DNA from: Burkholderiales bacterium
GTDB lineage: Bacteria; Pseudomonadota; Gammaproteobacteria; Burkholderiales; Burkholderiaceae_D
Reading direction: 5' to 3'
Length of the DNA: 64,000 bases
Assembly (NCBI GenBank): GCA_016177875.1
Contig: JACOUL010000029.1
Span: forward strand, 89,055 to 153,054
How positions within the stretch are numbered: position 1 is the first letter of the stretch; each line of letters begins with the position of its first letter. The notes under the pieces are model-generated. The model was given only the letters and a program-made list of their open reading frames with translations, was not told the DNA's origin and ran no database searches. The translations under genes and the position numbers were made by a program. Of the stretch, positions 1-7,505 are shown one piece after another.

Positions 1-474
1 TTCATGGTGATTTACTACATGTTATTTGGTTTTTTCAGCGTGTTTGCGCTGGCCGTGAACCTCTTGCTATTGATTGCCATTTTGTCTTCCATGCAGGCGA
101 CACTTACTTTGCCTGGCATGGCCGCGATCGCGTTCACGCTTGGTATGGCAATCGACGCCAACGTGCTGATCAACGAACGTATACGCGAAGAACTTCGCGC
201 GGGAAATTCACCGCATGCCGCAATTGCTGCAGGTTTTGAACGTGCATGGGCGACCATTCTCGACTCCAACGTGACGACCTTGATTGCGGGTATCGCGCTG
301 CTGGTCTTCGGCTCCGGCCCGATTCGCGGTTTTGCGGTGGTGCACTGCCTGGGTATCGTCACCTCGATTTTCTCGTCGGTGTTCGTCTCTCGTGGCATTG
401 TCAATCTCTGGTATGGCCGCAAGAAAAAATTGGAAAGCGTATCGATCGGCACCGTTTGGAAGCCGACTACTTAA
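1..474 (+). CDS. secD: Protein translocase subunit SecD, C-terminal part
   Basis: The window opens inside this gene, in frame from base 1, so only about the last 157 residues are present. SecD works with SecF in the inner membrane and uses the proton gradient to help pull preproteins through SecYEG. Visible are several hydrophobic helices and the conserved membrane motif GMAIDANVLINERIREEL, which is typical of the SecD/RND-type membrane half. The chain ends with a short basic tail after the last helix. secF follows 75 bp downstream, the usual order. The N-terminus and periplasmic P1 domain lie outside the window. Confidence 0.95.
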   Translation, partial: FMVIYYMLFGFFSVFALAVNLLLLIAILSSMQATLTLPGMAAIAFTLGMAIDANVLINERIREELRAGNSPHAAIAAGFERAWATILDSNVTTLIAGIALLVFGSGPIRGFAVVHCLGIVTSIFSSVFVSRGIVNLWYGRKKKLESVSIGTVWKPTT

Positions 475-481
475 AATAATT

Positions 482-538
482 GGGGAAAGAGTTGATGAGG
501 CGCCGCAGCGCGACGAATTACTCTGTCTCCAACAAATT
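482..538. repeat. Dispersed repeat between secD and secF
   Basis: This short element begins GGGGAAAGAGTT and ends TACTCTGTCTCCAACAAATT, with a GC-rich middle (gcgccgcagcgc). The outer parts AAGAGT and ACTCT can pair. Nearly the same ends recur at 52557-52600, and the ACTCTGTCC part recurs at 52609-52627 and inverted at 54130-54148. It fills most of the secD-secF gap. The pattern resembles REP-like or transposon-end repeats, but no transposase is visible, so the class is inferred. Confidence 0.6.
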
Positions 539-549
539 GGATAATCAGC

Positions 550-1494
550 ATGGAATTTTTCCGCATCAAAAAAGACATTCCCTTCATGCGCCATGCGTTG
601 GTGTTCAACGCTATTTCGGCGCTGACTTTTGTGGCTGCCGTATTTTTTCTGGCCTATAAGGGTTTGCATCTGTCGATCGAGTTCACCGGCGGCACGGTCA
701 TGGAAGTTAAGTACGACAAGCCGGCCAATCTTGAAGCGATTCGCAAGAAAATCGAGCAGATCGGCTACGCCGACCCTCAAGTGCAAAGCTTCGGCACAGC
801 ACATGATGTCATCGTTCGGCTGCCAACTCAAAAAGGCGTCAACTCATCGCAATTGAGCGAGAAGGTATTTGCGGCTTTGAAGGCGCAGGAAAGCGGCGTC
901 AGCTTGCAGCGCGTCGAATTTGTCGGGCCGCAAATTGGTGAAGAATTGGCGCACGACGGCTTGATGGCGCTGGCCTTCGTCGTCATCGGCATCATGATTT
1001 ACCTGGCGATCCGCTTCGAATGGAAGTTTGCCGTCTCGGCCATCATTGCAAACCTGCATGACGTGGTGATTATTCTTGGCTTCTTCGCTTTCTTCCAATG
1101 GGAGTTTTCTCTGACCGTGCTGGCCGCAGTGCTCGCTGTGTTGGGCTACTCGGTGAATGAATCGGTGGTCGTGTTCGACCGGGTGCGCGAGACTTTCCGC
1201 GATCGCCGTTTCGGCAAGATGGCTACGCCGGACGTGATGAACCATGCGATCACGAGCACGATTTCCCGAACTATTATCACGCACGGCTCAACGCAAATGA
1301 TGGTGTTGTCTATGCTCTTGTTCGGCGGTCCGACCATCCATTACTTTGCGGTGGCCCTGACCATCGGCATTTTGTTCGGCATTTATTCGTCGGTATTCGT
1401 TGCTGCCGCAGTAGCCATGTGGTTGGGCGTCACGCGCGAAGACTTGCTCAAGCCGGTGAAGGAAAAAGATGAAACCGATGGCGCTGTAGTATAA
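550..1494 (+). CDS. secF: Protein translocase subunit SecF
   Basis: At 314 residues this has normal SecF length. It starts with a short cytoplasmic segment, a first membrane helix (about 15-36) and the conserved EFTGGT motif (about 44-49) that opens the periplasmic domain. Five further helices follow after about residue 130. The signature SVNESVVVFDRVRE (201-214) in the membrane half is diagnostic of SecF. It partners with SecD in proton-driven protein export. It is followed by a strong terminator, so it probably ends the operon. Confidence 0.97.
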   Translation: MEFFRIKKDIPFMRHALVFNAISALTFVAAVFFLAYKGLHLSIEFTGGTVMEVKYDKPANLEAIRKKIEQIGYADPQVQSFGTAHDVIVRLPTQKGVNSSQLSEKVFAALKAQESGVSLQRVEFVGPQIGEELAHDGLMALAFVVIGIMIYLAIRFEWKFAVSAIIANLHDVVIILGFFAFFQWEFSLTVLAAVLAVLGYSVNESVVVFDRVRETFRDRRFGKMATPDVMNHAITSTISRTIITHGSTQMMVLSMLLFGGPTIHYFAVALTIGILFGIYSSVFVAAAVAMWLGVTREDLLKPVKEKDETDGAVV

Positions 1495-1508
1495 GACGCG
1501 CGTCCAAC

Positions 1509-1535
1509 AAAAAAGCCGGCATTGCCGGCTTTTTT
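1509..1535. terminator. Bidirectional Rho-independent terminator after secF
   Basis: A six-A run, stem GCCGGC, loop ATT, stem GCCGGC and six T. It lies between the converging ends of secF (plus) and the MarR gene (minus) and can stop transcription from both sides. Confidence 0.9.
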
Positions 1536-1549
1536 GTTTTCTGTGACCC

Positions 1550-1996
1550 TTACTCTTTGTTGTTCACCATCGCGGCATCCAGTTCATTCTTTAATCGCCC
1601 AAGCTCGCGCTCCAAGCGCACGAAATCCGTTTCGCCATAATTGCGAAACGCTTGCCTGCAATGTTCTACATGCGGTTTAAAGATGCGCTCGAATTCAAGC
1701 TGCCCCTGCTTAGTCAATTGCACCTGCGTGCAGCGGCGGTCATCCGACTGGTTCACCCGTTTGACCAAGCCTTTGACTTCCAGGCGATCGATCACCCCGG
1801 TCAAGGTGCCCTTGGTGATCAGGGTTTTTTCTCCTAGATCCTTGAAGGTCATGCCTTCGGTATTGCCGAGCGTGGCGATGATGTCGAACTGCGACGGCGT
1901 CAAATCCAAGCTGCGGATATGCGCCGCCGACAATTGCTCGAATGCCTGATAGCACTGCGCAAGCAAGCGGATGCTGCGAAAGAATCGTTCAGCCAT
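1550..1996 (-). CDS. MarR family transcriptional regulator
   Basis: This is a 148-residue protein with the length and layout of MarR: a helical dimerisation N-terminus, a winged helix (about 35-105) and a C-terminal dimerisation helix. The stretch LTPSQFDIIATLGN leads into the recognition region, and the wing contains DDRR, a common MarR feature. It is last in a same-strand run after cytochrome b561 and two YceI genes, so it probably controls that operon. Its ATG directly follows the T-run of a hairpin, with no Shine-Dalgarno sequence at normal linear spacing (see the hairpin entry). The ligand is unknown. MarR proteins of this type often sense oxidants or phenolic compounds. Confidence 0.88.
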   Translation of the reverse strand: MAERFFRSIRLLAQCYQAFEQLSAAHIRSLDLTPSQFDIIATLGNTEGMTFKDLGEKTLITKGTLTGVIDRLEVKGLVKRVNQSDDRRCTQVQLTKQGQLEFERIFKPHVEHCRQAFRNYGETDFVRLERELGRLKNELDAAMVNNKE

Positions 1997-2024
1997 AAAA
2001 AAGCCGGCAATGCCGGCTTACTCC
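1997..2024 (-). promoter_or_regulatory. Hairpin between yceI stop and marR start, possible Shine-Dalgarno bridge or attenuator
   Basis: On the minus strand the order is the yceI stop codon running into AAGGAG, then an 8-bp stem AAGCCGGC with loop ATT, then TTTT and the marR ATG. The AAGGAG to ATG distance is about 24 nt unfolded, but only about 5 nt if the hairpin is folded. The same hairpin plus T-run also looks like a terminator. It may uncouple or tune marR expression. The function is inferred from structure only. Confidence 0.55.
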
Positions 2025-2594
2025 TTAATCAGCCTTGATCGCTTCGATCTGGATATTGAGTTTGATTTCCGGCGCTGCGAATTTCGGAACGCCATAGCCC
2101 ATGCCGAAATCGGTGCGCTTGAATTCGCCGCTGGCATCGGCCCCGCACACTTCGCGCTTGTACATAGGATGGTCGATGCACTTGAATTTGTTGATGGTCA
2201 GATTCACCGGTTTGGTGACGCCCAGCAAAGTGAGTTCGCCTTCGACCACCGCAGGCGTGTCGCCGTTGAATTTGATGGACTTGGCGCGATAGCTTGCAGT
2301 CGGAAATTTCTCGGTATTGAAGAAATCCTTGCCTTTGGCGTGGGCAGTCATTTTCTCATGACCGAAATCAATCGAGTTGGCATCGATGGTGATGTCGACG
2401 CTGCCGGTTTTGGCGGCACGATCCAGCGTGACGGCACCACTGGTTTTGGTGAACTTGCCGCGCCAGACGGAAATACCCATATGATCGGCTTCAAAACTCG
2501 GATACGTGTGATTCGGATCGATATTGTAGGTGTCGGCAAAAGCCGAGACCGATGTAACAGCCAAAATTGCGGCAAAAAGGGATTTGAGTTGCAT
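2025..2594 (-). CDS. YceI family periplasmic protein
   Basis: This is a YceI-like protein of about 189 residues. The ATG at 2594 is chosen because it begins a clear signal peptide (MQLKSLFAAILAVTSVSAFA) with cleavage near residue 20. The mature part starts TYNIDPNHTYPSFEADH, typical of YceI, a lipocalin-like barrel that binds long polyisoprenoid or quinone-type lipids. It contains the family's repeated beta-strand pattern, including GVTKPVNLTI. The precise role is unknown; the family is linked to base, osmotic or oxidative stress in several bacteria. A second YceI gene and cytochrome b561 lie upstream on the same strand. Confidence 0.92.
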   Translation of the reverse strand: MQLKSLFAAILAVTSVSAFADTYNIDPNHTYPSFEADHMGISVWRGKFTKTSGAVTLDRAAKTGSVDITIDANSIDFGHEKMTAHAKGKDFFNTEKFPTASYRAKSIKFNGDTPAVVEGELTLLGVTKPVNLTINKFKCIDHPMYKREVCGADASGEFKRTDFGMGYGVPKFAAPEIKLNIQIEAIKAD

Positions 2595-2791
2595 GTTTGA
2601 TTCCTTCAATAATTATGGAGAACTACTTAGGTAAGGGGTCGCGCAGGAATAAGTTGCACAATTTTGCTGGCCGTAACCGGCACGCTGCTGCGTTGTGCAC
2701 CGCTTGCAGTGCTCGCACTGCGGCGCGTCGCACGCCTTGCATCGCATCCGGCTACAGCCGCCAAATTGCACACCTTATCCCTGCACGGCCC

Positions 2792-3352
2792 CTATTGCGT
2801 CGTGACGACGCGGAACTTGATCAGGACTTCATCGGCCACCATGCTGGTGTCTTTCCATTCGCCTTCACCGATGTTGAAAGCTAAGCGCTTGATCGGCAGC
2901 GATCCTTCGAATACTTGTGCATTGCCTTCTTTTTTCACGATCATGGGAAAGGTGACATCGGCGGTTTTTCCCTTGATGCTCAACTTGCCCGTTACATCCA
3001 GCTTGCCGCCGACTGCCGGCTTGATGCCCGTGGAAGCAAAGCTCGCTTTGGGAAATTGCGGGGCGTTGAACCATTCTTTCTTTGTGACTTCGCTATTGAA
3101 TTCGGCGCTGCCCAAATCGAAGCTGGCGATATCGATATCGACATTCGCTTTGGACGCTTCCGGCTTGGCGCTGTCGTAATCGATTTGCGCATGGAATTTT
3201 TTGAACTTGCCTTCGATCGGCACGTTCATTTGTTTAAAGACCGCCGAGACATTGCTCTTGGCAGGATCGACTTTTAATGCAGCGGCAAGGGCAAGGCCGG
3301 ACGCTGCAAGCGCGATGGCGGCAACGAGGTTTTTACGAATGAATAGGGACAT
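2792..3352 (-). CDS. YceI family periplasmic protein (second copy)
   Basis: This is a second, divergent YceI protein of about 186 residues. The start at 3352 gives a signal peptide (MSLFIRKNLVAAIALAASGL...) ending in an alanine-rich cleavage region near residue 25. The mature domain opens LKVDPAKSNVSAVFKQMNV and contains GKLDVTGKLSIKGKT, matching the YceI barrel pattern. It sits 18 bp downstream of the cytochrome b561 stop region on the same strand. The pairing of cytochrome b561 with YceI is also known from E. coli yceJ-yceI. The two YceI copies are separated by about 200 bp with no gene seen on either strand. Confidence 0.92.
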   Translation of the reverse strand: MSLFIRKNLVAAIALAASGLALAAALKVDPAKSNVSAVFKQMNVPIEGKFKKFHAQIDYDSAKPEASKANVDIDIASFDLGSAEFNSEVTKKEWFNAPQFPKASFASTGIKPAVGGKLDVTGKLSIKGKTADVTFPMIVKKEGNAQVFEGSLPIKRLAFNIGEGEWKDTSMVADEVLIKFRVVTTQ

Positions 3353-3369
3353 GGAGGTTTCCTTAAGAG

Positions 3370-3894
3370 TCAAGGCAGCATGCGTTTCAACACGCCGTCG
3401 CGATCGATGAAGTGATGCTTCAAGGCGGCGGCGACATGCGCGCCGACGACGACCAGCAGACCATTGGTCAATAGCTCATGTACTTCCTTGAGCACGGGTT
3501 TTAATGTGGGGTTCGGATCGATCAACACCGGCAAGGGGATGACGCCAAGGTAGACCACTGGCACGCCGGCCGCCAGGCTATAGAAATAGCCGGACAGCGG
3601 AACGACGAACATCAGCACGTACAGCACACCGTGCAGCACGCCGGCGGCCGTTTTCTGCCAGGGCGGCATCGAGTCGGGATAGGCCGGCGGACGATGCATC
3701 AAGCGCCAAATCAAGCGCGCTGCCGCCAGGCCGAGCACGGTGACGCCTATCCATTTGTGCCACGAGAAATATTTCAGCTTGGTCGGTGTAATGCCGGGAA
3801 TGCTGGTCATGGTCCAGCCGAGCGTGAAGGCGGCAACGATCAAAAGCGCGATCAGCCAGTGCAAAAAAATTGCGGTCTTACTGTATTTTTCCAT
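3370..3894 (-). CDS. Cytochrome b561 family protein
   Basis: This 174-residue integral membrane protein has four hydrophobic helices. Histidines near residue 12 (IFLHWLIAL), in SWHKWIG, in VLHGVLY and near the C-terminus (GAHVAAALKHH) fit the paired heme-b ligands of the bacterial cytochrome b561 family. It probably moves electrons between the quinone pool and a periplasmic partner. It heads the run b561-yceI-yceI-marR, and a palindromic operator candidate lies 15 bp upstream of its ATG. The YceI proteins may carry the lipid or quinone substrate, which is an inference from family and context. Confidence 0.9.
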   Translation of the reverse strand: MEKYSKTAIFLHWLIALLIVAAFTLGWTMTSIPGITPTKLKYFSWHKWIGVTVLGLAAARLIWRLMHRPPAYPDSMPPWQKTAAGVLHGVLYVLMFVVPLSGYFYSLAAGVPVVYLGVIPLPVLIDPNPTLKPVLKEVHELLTNGLLVVVGAHVAAALKHHFIDRDGVLKRMLP

Positions 3895-3909
3895 TGCATT
3901 TTGGAAATC

Positions 3910-3925
3910 AGTTCGTATTAGAACT
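3910..3925. promoter_or_regulatory. Palindromic operator candidate before cytochrome b561 operon
   Basis: Perfect arms AGTTC and GAACT are separated by six bases (GTATTA), 15 bp upstream of the cytochrome b561 ATG. A TATATT sequence lies next to it on the minus strand. Position and symmetry fit a MarR-type repressor site, and a MarR gene closes the same operon. This is inferred and no binding data exist. Confidence 0.5.
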
Positions 3926-3936
3926 AAATATACCAG

Positions 3937-3968
3937 AAAAAAGGCAAACGTGAAGTCCGCTTGCCTTT
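3937..3968 (-). terminator. Possible hairpin terminator or insulator upstream of cytochrome b561
   Basis: Arms AAGGCAA (3941-3947) and TTGCCTT (3961-3967) form a 7-bp stem with a 13-base loop. Read on the minus strand the stem is followed by a T-run. It may insulate the b561 operon from upstream transcription. The long loop makes this uncertain. Confidence 0.35.
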
Positions 3969-4651
3969 ATGCGGGGGTACTGCCGTGGGCACGTTGATAA
4001 ACAAGCCTCACTGTTGGCACTAAGGTAAATGTCTTTGTAGTCGGCTCGAACTTTGAAGGCGACGCCTCAGAAAGTATGAGACTTTCATGACTGGCTTTCA
4101 AAACATGAAATAAATTTATTGTATATCTTCGTTGAATAATTCACATTGTGTATATCGACAATGTGAAAATAATAGATTAAATAATCATAAAGAATTTCAA
4201 TATCATTTGTTTTTTGAATATTAAAAACTTGTAAGTTATTAATATCTGCTTCAAGTTTGATAAATATCAAAACGGTAAGTCTAGTATTGGTTAAAAACTA
4301 TCGCTCGTTTTTTAATCTCGCTGCGAGGTGAAGGGTAATATGATCAAAAATTATTTATATATAAATTAATGACTTATATTAAAAAACACTAGAGATTGTG
4401 AAGTAGACAAGAAAAATATTTGAAGAGTTGGTATAAATAAGTTAAAATTTTAAGTTGTATATTTAATAATTATCATAATATGCCAAAATTTAATGAAAGC
4501 AATGCTTCAGAGAAAGATTAAGATGAGCTGCAAAAAATCTATCAATAGAGAAGAAAAAATCTTTTCGAGAATATTTCTAATATGAATATGTGCATCAGGG
4601 AAATTTCAAAGGTCCCATCGTTCGTGTGTTGTATAAAGTAAAACCGAATTA
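3969..4651. other. AT-rich non-coding leader of the biosynthetic island
   Basis: About 680 bases without a gene I can support. From about 4080 to 4640 the DNA is strongly AT-rich, far below the flanking core genes, and it marks the left edge of the low-GC island. The only longer reading frame (61 codons, minus strand, 4085-4270) has the composition expected by chance. Promoter elements for the cluster starting at 4652 probably lie here, but many TATAAT-like sequences occur and none can be singled out. Confidence 0.6.
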
Positions 4652-6283
4652 ATGAAAACTCTAATAAATAATTTTCAACTTAGCGCGGCAAACCATCCAG
4701 CAAATCATGCCTTGTATGTCGATGGTGCACATTACACATACGCCGAACTAAATCGATATGCCTCTGAAATCGCAAATTGCCTAGCAGAAAACCTGAACTC
4801 AGATGCGCCGCCGCAATGCGCAATTTACGCCTGGCGGTCCTACACCGCATACGCTGCTGTTTTAGGCGCTGGCATAGTAGGGATGGCTTACGTGCCTTTG
4901 AATCCCCAGTTCCCTGACGAAAGAAACATCCGCGTGGTGGATCTATCTCTAGCTTCTGCACTGATCGTGGATGGCAAAAATGCGGAGAAAGCTGCTTCAA
5001 TGGTTTCCAGCATTCAGAGGCCTCTAACTATCATTTTTCCTGACTTGGAAATGCTTCCTGCATGGACAAAGGAGCTAAAGACGCACCGCTTTCTTTTATT
5101 GCATGAAGATAAGCAGTCAAATATCGCTGAGGTGGCCCGTCAATTCAATTCACAGAACGCATATATTTTGTTCACTTCGGGAACGACAGGCCTACCTAAA
5201 GGCGTTGCGATCTCACATGAAAATGCTGTGGCATATATCCAAAGCGTTTACGACCGATATTTGCCAAAGCCGGTTGACCGATTCACGCAATTGTTTGATC
5301 TGACGTTTGATTTATCGGTTCATGATATGTTTTTGTGCTGGACCGCAGGCGCATGCTTGTATTCAGTGCCATCAAATCATCTGCTCATTCCAGATAGATT
5401 TATTCGTGAGCATGAAATTACATTTTGGTTCTCCGTACCCTCGGCAGCCGCATTTCTCAAGCAATTCGGTAGATTAAAGCCCAGTGCGTTTCCGTCCCTG
5501 AAGTGGAGTCTGTTTTGCGGAGAGGCGCTTCCTACGACGCTTGCTGCAGACTGGCAAAAATCAGCACCGAATTCAACGGTTGAAAACTTATACGGGCCAA
5601 CAGAGGCAACGATTGCATTTACCGTCTATCAGTATAAGTCAGATGAAAATGCAAATAACTTGCCAACGGTTCCTATAGGGACGCCATTGCCGAATCAAAA
5701 AGTGGCCATCGCAAATGAACAAATGAAATTTGTGGCGAAAGGAGAAGCGGGCGAACTTCTATTGGCCGGAACTCAACTCGCTTGCGGATATTGGAACAAC
5801 ACAGAAATCACTGCAGAAAAATTCGTTGAATTGGCTGACGAACATTCCAGCGTTACAACGCGCTGGTATAAAACAGGCGACTTAGTAAAGCAAGACAAAA
5901 GCGGTTGCTTGATGTATTTAGGAAGAATCGATAACCAGATTAAGATTCGTGGATATCGAGTCGAAATACAAGAAATTGAATTCCAAATCCGGAGAGCCAG
6001 CGGTACGGATCTCATTGCAGTCATTCCTTGGCCAGTTGACCCCGATGGGCAAGTAAGAGGAGTCATCGCATATGGATGTGGCTTTAAAACAAATAAAGAA
6101 AAAATCCTCAGTTATTGTCGCGAACACCTGCCTGAATACATGGTGCCAGGTGAAATCCACGCATTGGAAACCATTCCATTAAATTCCAATGGAAAGACGG
6201 ATTATAAGAAGTTGAAGGAAATGCGGGTCTTAATGGATAAGCATTCGAATCCTAAAGCCGAACCGTCAACAGCAGCCGCATAA
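4652..6283 (+). CDS. Stand-alone amino-acid adenylation enzyme (NRPS A domain)
   Basis: This is a 543-residue AMP-forming enzyme carrying the usual NRPS adenylation motifs in order: A3 LFTSGTTGLPKGV (about 173-185), A4 FDLSVHDMF (219-227), A5 YGPTEAT (314-320), A7 YKTGD (406-410), A8 GRIDNQIKIRGYRVE (424-438) and the A10 lysine in NSNGKTDYKK (K515). The Asp of FDLS (D220) matches the residue that binds the alpha-amino group in GrsA-type domains, so an amino acid is the likely substrate. Its identity is not decided here. There is no fused carrier or condensation domain. It probably loads the small carrier protein encoded at 7242. It is the first gene of an AT-rich cluster and has no strong Shine-Dalgarno sequence. 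Confidence 0.9.
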   Translation: MKTLINNFQLSAANHPANHALYVDGAHYTYAELNRYASEIANCLAENLNSDAPPQCAIYAWRSYTAYAAVLGAGIVGMAYVPLNPQFPDERNIRVVDLSLASALIVDGKNAEKAASMVSSIQRPLTIIFPDLEMLPAWTKELKTHRFLLLHEDKQSNIAEVARQFNSQNAYILFTSGTTGLPKGVAISHENAVAYIQSVYDRYLPKPVDRFTQLFDLTFDLSVHDMFLCWTAGACLYSVPSNHLLIPDRFIREHEITFWFSVPSAAAFLKQFGRLKPSAFPSLKWSLFCGEALPTTLAADWQKSAPNSTVENLYGPTEATIAFTVYQYKSDENANNLPTVPIGTPLPNQKVAIANEQMKFVAKGEAGELLLAGTQLACGYWNNTEITAEKFVELADEHSSVTTRWYKTGDLVKQDKSGCLMYLGRIDNQIKIRGYRVEIQEIEFQIRRASGTDLIAVIPWPVDPDGQVRGVIAYGCGFKTNKEKILSYCREHLPEYMVPGEIHALETIPLNSNGKTDYKKLKEMRVLMDKHSNPKAEPSTAAA

Positions 6284-6367
6284 ATTTCGAACCATTCCAA
6301 TTCCAAGGTAATTGAGAGCCTCGGAAGGAAAAATATTGCTTATTTTTTGAAACTTCAGGGAAATATC

Positions 6368-7267
6368 ATGAGTCCTGTATTTGAATCGCAAGATGTGATC
6401 GGTCTGTCGAAAAAAATTTCGGAAAAATCTTTGGCCGGTTATTACAATCCGTATACCAAATTTAACTGGACGGATTCTGTCGACACCGGAAAATTGTGGG
6501 TAGATGCAGACCTGTTGTCAGTCTATGGAACCCCATACATCGACGAGCTAAGTAAAGAACAACTAATTAACTTAAGCAAATGGGAAAGCATTAATTTCTA
6601 TAGTCTGAACGTACATGGAATTAAGGAGCTAATTAATGAGATGGTGAACCGTATTCACCATCCACGATACAAGTCCATTTCGCAGTTTCTTCACCATTTC
6701 ATTGGCGAAGAAAACGAACATATGTGGTTCTTTGCTGAATTCTGCAACCGCTATGGAAGAATTTATCCGAGTAAAGCTATTCCTGGACTCGGTAAAGAGG
6801 ATCAAGACATCGAAGATTTTATTGTCTTCTCCCGGGTAGTAATCTTCGAAGAGATCGTTGACTATTACAACTCAAAAGTCGGCGGGAATACGGAAGTTCA
6901 TCCATTAATTAAAGACATTAACTATTACCACCATATTGATGAGTCTCGCCACGTGGCTTTCGGCCGCGGCATTATCAAAGCTCTCTTTAGTGCGCTAAAA
7001 GAAAAACTAGATGAGCAAGAGCTGGAGGGCATTCGCACTTATCTGGCCGCATATATGAAGTCATCCCTGGAGCAACTTTACAGTCCATCGGCATATCGAG
7101 ATGCTGGCATTCCGACTCCCCATGATTTCAGAAGAAAAGTTATGAATCATCCAGGCCGCACTGAAAGCCATAAGAAGATGATCAAACGCACCTTCAACTT
7201 TTTCGAATCAATTGGCGCTATCAGAAAGGAAGATGAAAAACATGTCTGCGAATTTATCAACCACTAA
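6368..7267 (+). CDS. AurF-type non-heme di-iron N-oxygenase
   Basis: This protein is 299 residues long from the ATG at 6368, which is preceded by CAGGGA. The pattern matches di-iron N-oxygenases such as AurF and CmlI, which oxidise amines to hydroxylamine, nitroso or nitro groups. Candidate ligands are E73, E115 with H118 (EENEH), E161 (FEEIVDYY) and the diagnostic H-x3-E-x2-H at H188, E192 and H195 (HHIDESRH). That is the four-Glu, three-His set of AurF, and the 27-residue spacing from E161 to H188 equals the AurF spacing. It lies between the adenylation enzyme and the carrier protein and overlaps the latter by 26 bp, implying coupled translation. The substrate may be a free or carrier-bound amine (inference). 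Confidence 0.85.
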   Translation: MSPVFESQDVIGLSKKISEKSLAGYYNPYTKFNWTDSVDTGKLWVDADLLSVYGTPYIDELSKEQLINLSKWESINFYSLNVHGIKELINEMVNRIHHPRYKSISQFLHHFIGEENEHMWFFAEFCNRYGRIYPSKAIPGLGKEDQDIEDFIVFSRVVIFEEIVDYYNSKVGGNTEVHPLIKDINYYHHIDESRHVAFGRGIIKALFSALKEKLDEQELEGIRTYLAAYMKSSLEQLYSPSAYRDAGIPTPHDFRRKVMNHPGRTESHKKMIKRTFNFFESIGAIRKEDEKHVCEFINH

Positions 7268-7505
7268 TCAAAATACGATTTTGGCGGCTGAATGGCTGGA
7301 GGCAAAAAGCAAAGTTCAAAGCGAAATCACGATGGACATCGATCTTCTGGAATACAAAATTCTGGACTCTCTTCAATTCATGACATTCATTGTGTATTTG
7401 GAGGAGTTATCAGGTAGGGAGATTGATATGTCAACCGTTTCTCTCGACGCATTCAGGACCCTGCGCTCAATTGAGCAAGAGTTTTTTTCAGAAGCCACTG
7501 TTTAA
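7242..7505 (+). CDS. Stand-alone acyl/peptidyl carrier protein
   Basis: This is an 87-residue carrier protein. The ATG at 7242 is chosen because GGAAG lies nine bases before it; another in-frame ATG sits at 7233. The phosphopantetheine attachment serine is S43 in KILDSLQFM, followed by the amphipathic helix pattern FIVYLEELSGREID usual for carrier proteins. The gene starts inside the end of the N-oxygenase gene and its stop directly abuts the next ATG at 7506. A holo-form would hold the aminoacyl group made by the upstream adenylation enzyme. No phosphopantetheinyl transferase is encoded nearby, so a genomic one must act. Confidence 0.85.
   Translation: MSANLSTTNQNTILAAEWLEAKSKVQSEITMDIDLLEYKILDSLQFMTFIVYLEELSGREIDMSTVSLDAFRTLRSIEQEFFSEATV

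Noticed and set aside
1146..1337. Minus-strand frames inside secF and other core genes
   Set aside because: They are shadows of strongly coding sequence on the other strand.
2597..3179. Plus-strand frames opposite the two YceI genes
   Set aside because: They are antisense to clear YceI coding sequence and have no recognisable protein features.
4085..4270. 61-codon minus-strand frame in the AT-rich leader
   Set aside because: The composition follows the local AT bias, no ribosome site or domain is visible, and such frames arise by chance in AT-rich DNA.
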